Positions 35,647 to 44,192 of a DNA stretch of 64,000 bases are shown here, piece by piece. How positions within the stretch are numbered: position 1 is the first letter of the stretch; every line of letters begins with the position of its first letter. Source of the DNA: Ostreococcus mediterraneus (Eukaryota; Chlorophyta; Mamiellophyceae; Mamiellales; Bathycoccaceae); assembly GCA_012295225.1 (NCBI GenBank), contig WMKK01000002.1:317167-381166 (forward strand). Direction: 5' to 3'. The notes beneath the pieces are model-generated. The model made no database searches, was not told the DNA's origin, and saw only the letters and a program-made list of their open reading frames with translations. Position numbers and translations under genes: made by a program.

Positions 35647-38600
35647 TCACCCCTCAACGCGTCGACGCGAACGTTTCTGCTCGGCGATGAGCGAGTCACA
35701 GCAGATTGCGCATCGAACGTACTCATAAAATGTCGGCAGTTGGAATCCACTCGGCGCCCACACAGGGTGCTCAGCGATGGCATCAAACGCCGCACCAGAA
35801 GAGCACGAGTCGCAAAACGCGCGCGAGCAGGAGACGCACCTAAACGTCACGTGTCCAGGCGCAGCTTGTTTCGCGCACACCAAGCAGCTATGTTGCGGGC
35901 ATTTCCATCCCTTTTGCGGCACGGTACGAATGTACGCGCATCCCATGGACGTGATGCGCGGACATGCGACGCAGCGCACCTTCTGACCAGCTTTTTCTGG
36001 AGGCAGGAAGGCTGGCGGAATGTTTTTGCATTGACCAGGAACACCGCCGCAATACAAGCAATTGTGCTCGTGCAAAGCCCACCACGTTGGATCTCCGCCA
36101 GTTTCTTCTCGCTTGCGCTTGCGCTCCATGGCTGCATCCCATCGCTCGGTGTCTTTCTCAGTCAATTCAGCTGCTACGTCGCCGTTAGGACTGATGCTAT
36201 TGATCGCATCTTGTACGCTCGTCGGCGGCGTGGGACTCAAGGTGTTCATCGTCGCTTTTTTCCACACGATGTCCTTGCCGTCGACGGTGATTTTCATCAT
36301 TGTCGTGTTTCCCTTCACCGGATTCAATCCCCACACTCTATTCGCCGCGCGCCAAATGTTGGGTTCAATTGGGATACCAGAGGCGTCGATGCCGCTCGAG
36401 AACTTACCATTGAGAAATACAATCGTACTCACGTTGGAAAGCAAGCCTTGCTGTCGGCGCAAGTTTTCCGCGTCACACAGGAGGAACGAAATATTATCCT
36501 CCGGAAGCACGCTGTTGAAGCGCGCAATCGCGTAGAGGACAGAGCCCAACGGCTGATTGGAATCATCCAGACGCGTGTGCTCAATCTTGCACATGTCCAA
36601 TCCTTGTGCTACTGCAGACAACGCGTCCTCACCTTCGCCAACAATGAGAACCTTGTGTCCTTGCTTTCGTAACGCTTGGAACACGTGTCCACACGCATCC
36701 ACCGGATTGGTTTTGCCGTCGATAGACACGGTGGTAAACTTTGCTAGTGGCGCGGGAACGACTGGTGGCTCAAACATCCGCTCCGCACATCGAAACGTTA
36801 AACGGTCAACGAACAATTCTTTCAAATCTTTCACCGCTACTGCCTTGAGCGTTCCTTGGATGACACTCGGGAACATCACCCGCATCACGGCACTCAGTTC
36901 GTGTGCCGTCATTTCTTGAAGCGGCGACTTGGAATCAATTGATTTTGTTTCACCTAAGAAAAACGTCGAATGTGTTTTGAGAATATTTTGTGCGTAGCTA
37001 CCAGCGATAGCAGCCAGATGCGGTGCCGCGCGCCAGTCGTCGCAAATGACAGCTTTGAATGGAATTTTCTTCAGCGCGTCGCACTTCTCAACGAACTCGT
37101 ACGTCACGACAATGTAATCGAACGATGCATTTTTGATTGCCGACGCATTCGCGGGATTCTTGACGTCGTCTTCGCCGGTGAGAACAATGCTTCGCAGAGA
37201 CGTGCACCAGCGGTGCAAATCAGCAACCCATAAATGAATGGCTTCAGCAGGACACATCACCAAATAGTGGCCTTGGTGACGCATGCCATCGCGCGCCCAC
37301 TGAATAAACGCCAACGACGTCAAACGTTTGCCGAGACCACTTTCAAACGCTAAGAACCCTCCAAGACCAATGGCGTAGTTGTTCTGCATCCAATGCACGG
37401 CGTCAATTTGATGCTGTTTGAGATATTTCCACGGCGGAAAGTCGGCGTACTCTTCTTTTCCTTTCGGTAGCTTTGGTAAGTTTGCACTCAAATGTTTCAT
37501 CGCCGCCACAAATTCAGCCTCGCCCCCCTCGGCGTTGAGCTTGTTCAGTCGTTCAACTTGGGTTGTGTCGAGGTCTTTGCAACCTTCCTGCATCGTTTTC
37601 AGAAGACCTCCTGTTTTTGGCTCGTCTGCCTTGTTTGATAAGAATGGCGCAAAGCAGTGCCAAATACACGTCATCGCCGCTATTCTTTTGGCCTCTTCGG
37701 TGAGCGCGTATGGGAAAGCTTGCACGATTTCTTTTGTCGCTTCTTCACTCTGCGGCGCTGCATCTTTTGTCGCGCGAGCAGACGTCGAAGGATTGTTGTG
37801 ACTCGCCGGCTTGGCCATTGCTTCGTATAAACTAGATACGTCGCCTCCCCAAAACACGCTAGGTGCTTTCGTCTTGGCGATCGCATTCGCACAATCTGCG
37901 TTGTAACCGCATGTAAGATACCGCTGCTGTTCAAATTCCGGAGCACTGTGTGCGGTGCAAAATGCCATGGGCTGTCCAGTGTCCGCTTGTCGGAGTGATA
38001 CTTGTCCGTTTGCACGAACGCAAAGAGGATGAAATGCGTTAAAGCATTTGTGCATCGCGCACTGCGTACACGCACCAACTTCTTCACACACCGAGCACTT
38101 CAAATTCATACGACTCGGCTTTGTGTGCGACATGTCGACGATCGGTGCGTTTCCATTCTTTTGCGGAACGATGAAAACTTCGGGAAGATGCAACGCACAC
38201 GCGAGATGCGCGTGATAACCCGGTGCAAGCCACGGCATTTCCCATTTAGATGGCGGGTCGACGCGCGCAAGCGCTCCACCCGGGTGCGGACAGAATGCGC
38301 AGATGCCTCTGGGTGTGCCGACGCTGACGAGCGGTCCCTTGGTGACGCCTTCCTTGCAACCTCGACAGTACCAGTCACCTTCAGGCAACTTTGTTAAGCC
38401 ATAGCACGACATGTGGACTTGAATATCGCATCCGTCGCAAAACACAATTTCATCAGTAATGTTCCAATAGTCTGGCGCGTCTTCGCCGCATACGTGACAC
38501 ACGTCCGCATTCGTGGCGTTACTCCACATCTTTGAAACTTCCGGTGTAGGTGGCGGTGGCAGTTTGCCCTTCGGTCGCGTCTGATGCGGCGGTGGCTTAA

Positions 38601-39273
38601 AGGCACTAGCCTTTGCTGGCTTGCCGTCTACTGTTTTGCCGTACTGAATGATGTGCAACTGATTCACGAGAGCGTCAGCCTTCGCCTGTAGTTTCGCGTG
38701 CTTCTTCCGCGCGTCTTTCAGGATGCTATTCGCTCTGACTGCCATGGCCTTCTTACTAACTGCGTACTGATAAGCGCTCGCCGCCGCCGCCGCTGTCATT
38801 GTCCACTCCGGAACTGAGTCTGGCTTGCGCGCTTTGACGCGTTCCAACACTTCACCCATCGTCGGCGTGACGCGACCGCCATTCAACGACGGCGGTCCAG
38901 ATGCAAATGTCTCTAAAAACGTCATAATCGACGTCGTCTTCATCGCAGACTCGTTCAAATCTACAGTCGCAACTCCGCTGTCGTCAAATAAATCGTCGAA
39001 TTGCCCGGGCTCATCGCTCTCAGAATTTTCGCCTTCGTCCGTATACTCCCCATTCACTGCCTTCACCTCCATATCCTTGACTGTCGCCATTCTTGAATCA
39101 ATATCTGCCATCCAAGCGGGCTCTATCTTATCGTCTACGTCGTCCTCTAGCGTGCTCGCCGCGCTCGGTTCGTCGTCATTCTCCGCGCTCGCCACTCGAG
39201 CCACCAACGCCGCAATCGCATCTGGCTCCGTCGTCGCATCGTGCGCTGGCACCTCAGTATCCACGTTGGTCAT
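35647..39273 (-). CDS. PHD/extended-PHD protein with a degenerate SNF2 helicase core and a C-terminal zinc cluster
   Basis: A 1,208-residue single-exon protein. A PHD finger at about 256-304 (CHVCGE...VFCDGCDIQVHMSCYG...WYCRGC) is followed by an extended PHD at about 324-440 (CAFCPHPGGALARV..., CSVCEEVGACTQC, FHPLCVRANG), as in JADE/BRPF/AF10. A SNF2-like ATPase core spans about 610-1000. Motif I reads ESGLGKRLTS instead of DEMGLGKT, motif II reads CDDWRA instead of DEGH/DEAH, and motif VI reads AANRVWGLN without the second arginine finger. It is therefore probably catalytically dead. A Cys/His-rich cluster at about 1071-1151 (CLYCGG...CPQHSCLVC...CDSC) resembles a further PHD array. A histone-reading scaffold is inferred. 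The start is the first ATG; an upstream TTG opens the frame 33 codons earlier. Confidence 0.88.
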   Translation of the reverse strand: MTNVDTEVPAHDATTEPDAIAALVARVASAENDDEPSAASTLEDDVDDKIEPAWMADIDSRMATVKDMEVKAVNGEYTDEGENSESDEPGQFDDLFDDSGVATVDLNESAMKTTSIMTFLETFASGPPSLNGGRVTPTMGEVLERVKARKPDSVPEWTMTAAAAASAYQYAVSKKAMAVRANSILKDARKKHAKLQAKADALVNQLHIIQYGKTVDGKPAKASAFKPPPHQTRPKGKLPPPPTPEVSKMWSNATNADVCHVCGEDAPDYWNITDEIVFCDGCDIQVHMSCYGLTKLPEGDWYCRGCKEGVTKGPLVSVGTPRGICAFCPHPGGALARVDPPSKWEMPWLAPGYHAHLACALHLPEVFIVPQKNGNAPIVDMSHTKPSRMNLKCSVCEEVGACTQCAMHKCFNAFHPLCVRANGQVSLRQADTGQPMAFCTAHSAPEFEQQRYLTCGYNADCANAIAKTKAPSVFWGGDVSSLYEAMAKPASHNNPSTSARATKDAAPQSEEATKEIVQAFPYALTEEAKRIAAMTCIWHCFAPFLSNKADEPKTGGLLKTMQEGCKDLDTTQVERLNKLNAEGGEAEFVAAMKHLSANLPKLPKGKEEYADFPPWKYLKQHQIDAVHWMQNNYAIGLGGFLAFESGLGKRLTSLAFIQWARDGMRHQGHYLVMCPAEAIHLWVADLHRWCTSLRSIVLTGEDDVKNPANASAIKNASFDYIVVTYEFVEKCDALKKIPFKAVICDDWRAAPHLAAIAGSYAQNILKTHSTFFLGETKSIDSKSPLQEMTAHELSAVMRVMFPSVIQGTLKAVAVKDLKELFVDRLTFRCAERMFEPPVVPAPLAKFTTVSIDGKTNPVDACGHVFQALRKQGHKVLIVGEGEDALSAVAQGLDMCKIEHTRLDDSNQPLGSVLYAIARFNSVLPEDNISFLLCDAENLRRQQGLLSNVSTIVFLNGKFSSGIDASGIPIEPNIWRAANRVWGLNPVKGNTTMMKITVDGKDIVWKKATMNTLSPTPPTSVQDAINSISPNGDVAAELTEKDTERWDAAMERKRKREETGGDPTWWALHEHNCLYCGGVPGQCKNIPPAFLPPEKAGQKVRCVACPRITSMGCAYIRTVPQKGWKCPQHSCLVCAKQAAPGHVTFRCVSCSRAFCDSCSSGAAFDAIAEHPVWAPSGFQLPTFYEYVRCAICCDSLIAEQKRSRRRVEG

Positions 39274-39644
39274 CTCGCTCGTTGTGCGCACCACTACAGA
39301 CGTCGTCAATCGCACGAGTGTCTTGCGAAGATCCCGAACGAATGCTGTCGAACGATGACGACAATCAATCAAATCAACGCGTCACACGACGTTCCCGGCG
39401 TGCGCGTGCACTCGCGTGCACTCGGTGTAAAAGATAGGGGCGCAACTACGGTTGTACTATTCGAGACGTCCGACGCGGGGCGTGTTGCGCGCGCGCGTGA
39501 TCGGTGGTCGTGCGTGCTTGTGGGGAATTGCATTGTGATCTCTCATGAGGCGACTGAAAAAGTAAAATTTCAACTTTTGCTCAATGCTAGTGTCTACGGG
39601 ATTATCTACGGGACTAGAAAACTAAAAACAAGCAAAACGTGACA
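39274..39644. other. Spacer between the ePHD-SNF2 and USP12/46-like genes
   Basis: A 371-base stretch between two minus-strand genes, holding the 5' region of the first and the 3' end of the second. It is of mixed composition, with an AT-richer part at 39545-39640. Open frames are short and uninformative. Confidence 0.4.
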
Positions 39645-40754
39645 TTAGACACGCGAGTAAAAGAGCATGTAGCCGTGTTCGCTGCCTGCGCTGAGTTCTT
39701 GCGTGGAGCCAAAGACTTGCTGGAGTTGTTCTTCATCGACGACTTCGACGGTGTCGTCGTCGAATAAGAACCATCTGTGGTTGTTTTTGACGAGGGAGAC
39801 GTAGTGCCCATGGTTTGGACCGCTTCCAATGTGTATAACGACGGCGAATAAAGCATAGGATGCGTCTGGATCGGACGCGTCAGACGCTAAATTAGGAAGT
39901 TTGAGCTCCGACGGGAACACGACGCGGTGATTCAATTTCATGTGGCGTCCCAAACTCTCGATAAACTTGAATCGTTTCAAATGCAAAGCGAGAACTTTTG
40001 GCGCACTTTGAATGAGCATGCACTTTTGTGCCTCATGCAAGCCTCCACACCGGTCACATTGAAATTTGTCGTTGCCGTGAAGCAACTCGTTTGAGCTAAA
40101 ATTGTTCAAACACGCTGTAATGGACGTGTTCTGCTCAATATCTACCGATAGATCCAAGAAGCACTCTTCTCGATTCGTCCTATTCTCGCACCACAAACAT
40201 CGCGTTTGATTCGCAAGCTTGCCTTCGAATATATCATGTATCCAAGTCTTGCGCGCCTCGTCTTCGCTCGCGCCATTCGCCCGTAACTCTCTACTCAAGT
40301 TTTCACAGCACTCATTTAACAAGAAGTTGAAAAACTCATGCGCATCCTGGTGCATTGATCCTCGGAACAGTGCATTCACCGCTCTCAAGCGAGCGATAAA
40401 TGCCTTTGGGCTCACATACCCGCTCCGTTGTCGTTGCGTCGAGACGTCGTAAAACAGATCTCCCAACGCACGCAATAGCGTGTCATTCTCCCGACCATGT
40501 GCCTTTCCGTTCTCACGGTGCGCGATTAACGCGTCACGAAACTCTTCACACGCGTACAGCGCCTGGAGTACGGAGTTACAGTAGCATGTATTGCCAAAGT
40601 TCTCAAAACCAAAAAACTTTTCACTCGCTGGGAAATCTTCACCCAGCGTCGCGTCGTTCACGGCGAAGCGTTTACTCGCGTCGATGACGCCAGATTTTGC
40701 AGACGATCCCATCGATGACCCACCGATGGATTTTATCATCGATAGGAAACCCAT
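39645..40754 (-). CDS. Ubiquitin-specific protease, USP12/USP46 type (plant UBP3/4 type)
   Basis: A 369-residue deubiquitinase. The Cys box FGFENFGNTCYCNSVLQAL has catalytic Cys57. The QDAHEFFNFLLN block, zinc-binding pairs CLWC and CDRC, and the His box GPNHGHYVSL with the following NHRWFLFDDDTVE are intact. This is the compact USP12/46 layout, with a zinc ribbon between the two boxes and no extra domains. In fungi and animals these enzymes need WD40 cofactors (WDR48/UAF1); no such gene lies in this window. The start is the first ATG (MGFLSMIKS), which fits homologues; an upstream TTG opens the same frame. It is in tandem with the lipase gene, 125 bases apart. Confidence 0.95.
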   Translation of the reverse strand: MGFLSMIKSIGGSSMGSSAKSGVIDASKRFAVNDATLGEDFPASEKFFGFENFGNTCYCNSVLQALYACEEFRDALIAHRENGKAHGRENDTLLRALGDLFYDVSTQRQRSGYVSPKAFIARLRAVNALFRGSMHQDAHEFFNFLLNECCENLSRELRANGASEDEARKTWIHDIFEGKLANQTRCLWCENRTNREECFLDLSVDIEQNTSITACLNNFSSNELLHGNDKFQCDRCGGLHEAQKCMLIQSAPKVLALHLKRFKFIESLGRHMKLNHRVVFPSELKLPNLASDASDPDASYALFAVVIHIGSGPNHGHYVSLVKNNHRWFLFDDDTVEVVDEEQLQQVFGSTQELSAGSEHGYMLFYSRV

Positions 40755-40879
40755 GGCGCGAGTCGCGCGCGCGCGTGGAGAGGACTGAGGGCACTGCCGC
40801 GCAGACGGGACTGGCAACCGTTTTCAGCGCGTTCAAGGAATACATACAGGCGCGATAAAGTTTACAATGTGACATACGT

Positions 40880-43054
40880 CTACGGCTTTGACGTGGCGTT
40901 CGGGGGCGATTCTGTGAGCACCGCATTGATGACGTCCTCGTATTTGGCTAAGAAGTGATCGGCAATCATCGTTCGCGAGAGGATGATGCGTCGATAAACG
41001 TCGAGGTTGACGTCTGCGTAGGCGACGAATTTCGCAGATGACGGAGGGAAAATTGGTGATGGTTCACTCGCGATGTTATGCACGAAGTGAAGCATGCGCC
41101 CGGCGGGGTAGAGTAATACGCGTCCACGTTTTTCAGCTTCGCGCTCAGCCTCGCCGGGTTTTTCATCGCGTTTAATCACGGGTTCGCGTTCGGCGTCTGC
41201 GGGATCGAGACACGGCGACGCGTCCATGTGTGGCGTCGGTAAATGGTCCATCGACTCTGCAATGTCCTCAGATTTTTCGTCACTGAGTAATTCCGCGGCA
41301 CAGAATACACCAACGTCTTCCTGCATGGCGAGAACCTCCTGCGCTGCGGCGCCTTCAACTTTTTCAATCTTCGCCAAGTCGTCCTTGGTCAACGGCTTTT
41401 CAAAGTCGTGCTCGAGCGCGGTGCGCGCTTTCTCAATGTATTCTTCAAATTCACTCGCCTCATCGCTCTCTTCGCCCGTTCTAGAGCGCTTGATTTGATG
41501 TAATTCACTATCGATGTCGTTTGCGAAGACTGAAGCAGACATGAAGTCACCCACTTGTTGCTTTGTTTTCGCAAATTTTGTCGGCGTCGCAGGAGCGGTT
41601 ACTTCATCCTCAACGTTTTCTTTTCCAACTTTTCCTTCTGCGTCGGAGCCCGCAGAGCGCACGCGCGGAGCCACTATGCCAGCAATGAATGCCCCAGAAA
41701 GGCTAGCTAATCTCGAGCTCGTCTTACTCACGCGCTTGCCTAGCAATAAACTCTTGCGATACAACGAACTCTTCTCCAGCAAGTTGTCGTGTCGATTCTT
41801 CAACGTCTGCATCGCGCGCAACCATGGTGGATACTTCTGCGGACCATAACATTGATCCACAGCTGCTGCGGCAGCGGCAAACCGCGACGGCGTTGGTCCT
41901 TGTGAAGATGTCATCGCCGCTTTACTCGCGCGCCACTTTCGTAAAAACTGTTGTTCGAGTGCGGTACGTACGACTTCAGATTGCAATTCAGCAATCTTAC
42001 TGAAACTCACAAAAGGCACGATATCCGCATTGTTCACACACGTCGTCACGAACGGTTGACATGATTCTGCAAGCTCACGGCTCAACGTCGACGGGCACGC
42101 AAAGGTGTAGCAATGCAAACCAGCCGCTGCAAACTCTGGCTCTTGCCGTAACATCTCAGTGAGCAGCACCGCAACTCCGCCACCTAAAGAATGTCCTACT
42201 ATTTGTAACTCATACCCTCGATTTTCATCCAGCGCCTTGCGCAATTCATCTCTCATCGTGCGCTGCAAATACCTCGCTGTCGTCAAAAATCCGCTATGTG
42301 CGTATCCCACTTTCACTTCGTCGTTCACCATAAAGTGATGTGGGCACACCGAGCCGGTAAGATTCGTAATCATATCCTTTGCCGAATGCGTACCGCGAAT
42401 GACAAACACCAATCTTTTCGAACGTTCATCCCTGAACAGCACGTACGCCGGACGCATCATCTTAGGCGCTAAATCACTCAATAGAATCTCCTCGAGCGAC
42501 ACCCCGCCTTGTCGCGCCACCGTAGCCAAATCTGGCGCCCGTCGCAGCGACTTTGAATACACCAACGCCCTTTTAATCTCCTCCAACGTCATCGACCACG
42601 TGTGAGCACCAACACCACTCCCATCATCCAATAAAACCCTCGTCCCGGCGTTCGAAACCGCTCGAGCGACATCCGCGTTCACGTCCCGCTGACTCAACAA
42701 CCGAATCGCGAGCACGTGGTCGAGTCTCCACACCCCGAGCCTCGCCAATGCCTCCGACCACGACAACCGCACGACGTGCGCCAATCTCCACGCGTGTTCG
42801 CCCCACGTCGTCGGCGGCGCCAGCGGCGCGGTGTCGTACAAAAGCGACTCACGAGACGCGTGAGCTGCGAGCGGTGTCTCGAAACTGCGCTGTTCGTCTC
42901 TCGCCGCTTGAAACTGCGTCGCTAAAGACGACGCCGCCGCCGCCGACGACGCGTGTGAGCTTTCGTCCGCGGACGTCGTCGAGTACAGCGCCACGCGCGT
43001 CGCCGCGAGCGCACCGAGGCGCGCGGCGACGCCCGTCGTCGTCGTCACCGGCAT
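40880..43054 (-). CDS. Class 3 lipase, sn1-specific diacylglycerol-lipase-like
   Basis: A 724-residue alpha/beta-hydrolase. The lipase core lies at about 195-385, with RPAYVLFRDERSKRLVFVIRGTHS, the nucleophile elbow VGHSLGGG (Ser about 285) and an Asp-containing NNADIVPFVS. The catalytic His is probably in the C-terminal region. Residues after 400 hold an acidic, disordered insert, then a lipase-like tail (RVLLYPAGRMLHFVHN, MIADHFLAKYEDVI) that completes the fold. This split fits DAG-lipase-type class 3 lipases of plants and animals. Membrane lipid hydrolysis is inferred. The N-terminal 60 residues are Ala/Thr/Ser-rich and may target an organelle. The start is the first ATG; the frame upstream begins only at a GTG. 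It is divergent from the secreted FAS1 gene. Confidence 0.87.
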   Translation of the reverse strand: MPVTTTTGVAARLGALAATRVALYSTTSADESSHASSAAAASSLATQFQAARDEQRSFETPLAAHASRESLLYDTAPLAPPTTWGEHAWRLAHVVRLSWSEALARLGVWRLDHVLAIRLLSQRDVNADVARAVSNAGTRVLLDDGSGVGAHTWSMTLEEIKRALVYSKSLRRAPDLATVARQGGVSLEEILLSDLAPKMMRPAYVLFRDERSKRLVFVIRGTHSAKDMITNLTGSVCPHHFMVNDEVKVGYAHSGFLTTARYLQRTMRDELRKALDENRGYELQIVGHSLGGGVAVLLTEMLRQEPEFAAAGLHCYTFACPSTLSRELAESCQPFVTTCVNNADIVPFVSFSKIAELQSEVVRTALEQQFLRKWRASKAAMTSSQGPTPSRFAAAAAAVDQCYGPQKYPPWLRAMQTLKNRHDNLLEKSSLYRKSLLLGKRVSKTSSRLASLSGAFIAGIVAPRVRSAGSDAEGKVGKENVEDEVTAPATPTKFAKTKQQVGDFMSASVFANDIDSELHQIKRSRTGEESDEASEFEEYIEKARTALEHDFEKPLTKDDLAKIEKVEGAAAQEVLAMQEDVGVFCAAELLSDEKSEDIAESMDHLPTPHMDASPCLDPADAEREPVIKRDEKPGEAEREAEKRGRVLLYPAGRMLHFVHNIASEPSPIFPPSSAKFVAYADVNLDVYRRIILSRTMIADHFLAKYEDVINAVLTESPPNATSKP

Positions 43055-43379
43055 CCCCGTCGCGCTCTGCCGTCCCAAACGAAGGACAAAAACATTTGAG
43101 CCCACGGCGTGTCGTCACCGGCTCAGGCGAATGTACGCCGCGCGGTGCGCCTCGTCGTGTCCTCGGATGCGGCGTTCGACCATTGGAGACATGAACGTGC
43201 GGTGCGCGTGCGTCGTGACGTCATCGTTCACGTTCGCCGAGAGATGTCGGCAGGATTAAGACACTGTGAGCCGCGCGTGGGCTGAGAGTGACAGTGTCAA
43301 ATGTCACAGCGCGCGCTACATTTGTCGACACGCGCGCACGTGTGTGTGTGTTGTTTTGAGCATTGAAACAATCGAGTGA
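43055..43379. promoter_or_regulatory. Divergent upstream region of the lipase and FAS1 genes
   Basis: A 325-base GC-rich spacer with a short GTGTGT run near 43340-43350. No gene is visible. It should carry both promoters. Confidence 0.4.
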
Positions 43380-44045
43380 ATGCCAAGGATGTTTTCTTTG
43401 AAGCGAATGAAGTCTGCGTCCGTGGTGGCGTTTGCGCTCGTGGCGTACGTCGTGACGATTGGTGTCGACGCGCAAGCTCCGGTGGAATGGGACGCCGCGC
43501 CCGTGGGCGGCGAGGTCATCCAAGCCGATGCGCAACCGCCGATGATGGCACCTATGGAAGCGCCGATGGGTGCCCCCGCACCTGCGCCGAGTGGTGGCGC
43601 GATGACGAGTGGTGGCGCGATGACGGAAACGACAGTGGTGGATGTGGCGGTGGCGACGCCGCGATTCTCCACGCTTGTCGTCGCATTGTCCGCCACGCCA
43701 GACATCCTGGATACGTTGGAAACGCCCGGTCCTTGGACGGTTTTCGCGCCGTCTAACGATGCCATCAATACGTTTTTGACCGAAAACGGCTTGACTGCGG
43801 AGCAATTATTGCAGTCACCTGGTTTGGGGGATATTCTTCGCAAGCATGTCGTCGCCGGTAAACTCACCGCTGAGCTGGCGCTGCAAGCCGTCGCCGACGG
43901 TCCGATTTCGTTGGAGACGCTTAATGGTCCAATCGATGCGCGCCTCGTCGACGGTGCGCTCTACGTCGGTGGCGCGCAGGTCATCGAGACGGATATCATG
44001 GCGGACAATGGTGTGATTCACGTCATTGATCGCGTGATTCAATAG
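43380..44045 (+). CDS. Secreted fasciclin (FAS1) domain protein
   Basis: A 221-residue protein with an N-terminal signal peptide or anchor (about 1-31, SVVAFALVAYVVTIGVDAQA). A Met/Pro/Ala-rich linker (about 50-80, with repeated APMGAP/SGGAMT) follows, then one FAS1 domain (about 85-221) with H1-like WTVFAPSNDAINTFL and H2-like LRKHVVAGKL, ending VIHVIDRVIQ. FAS1 proteins are usually secreted or surface adhesion proteins, and an extracellular role is inferred. It is the second FAS1 gene in the window but lacks the light-harvesting part of the other. The direct repeat SGGAMT/SGGAMT is visible. It is convergent with the ARM-repeat gene. Confidence 0.92.
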   Translation: MPRMFSLKRMKSASVVAFALVAYVVTIGVDAQAPVEWDAAPVGGEVIQADAQPPMMAPMEAPMGAPAPAPSGGAMTSGGAMTETTVVDVAVATPRFSTLVVALSATPDILDTLETPGPWTVFAPSNDAINTFLTENGLTAEQLLQSPGLGDILRKHVVAGKLTAELALQAVADGPISLETLNGPIDARLVDGALYVGGAQVIETDIMADNGVIHVIDRVIQ

Positions 44046-44192
44046 AGCGACACCAGCGGCTTCAGCCCAATTCAAGACTACGTGCGCGACTGACGCGTAC
44101 GCTTCCATGATCATGACGATGTAATGCAACATACTTGTCCATTGCTACTATTGCACAGTTTCCTAATTTTCTAAATTCTAACGAGTACTATA

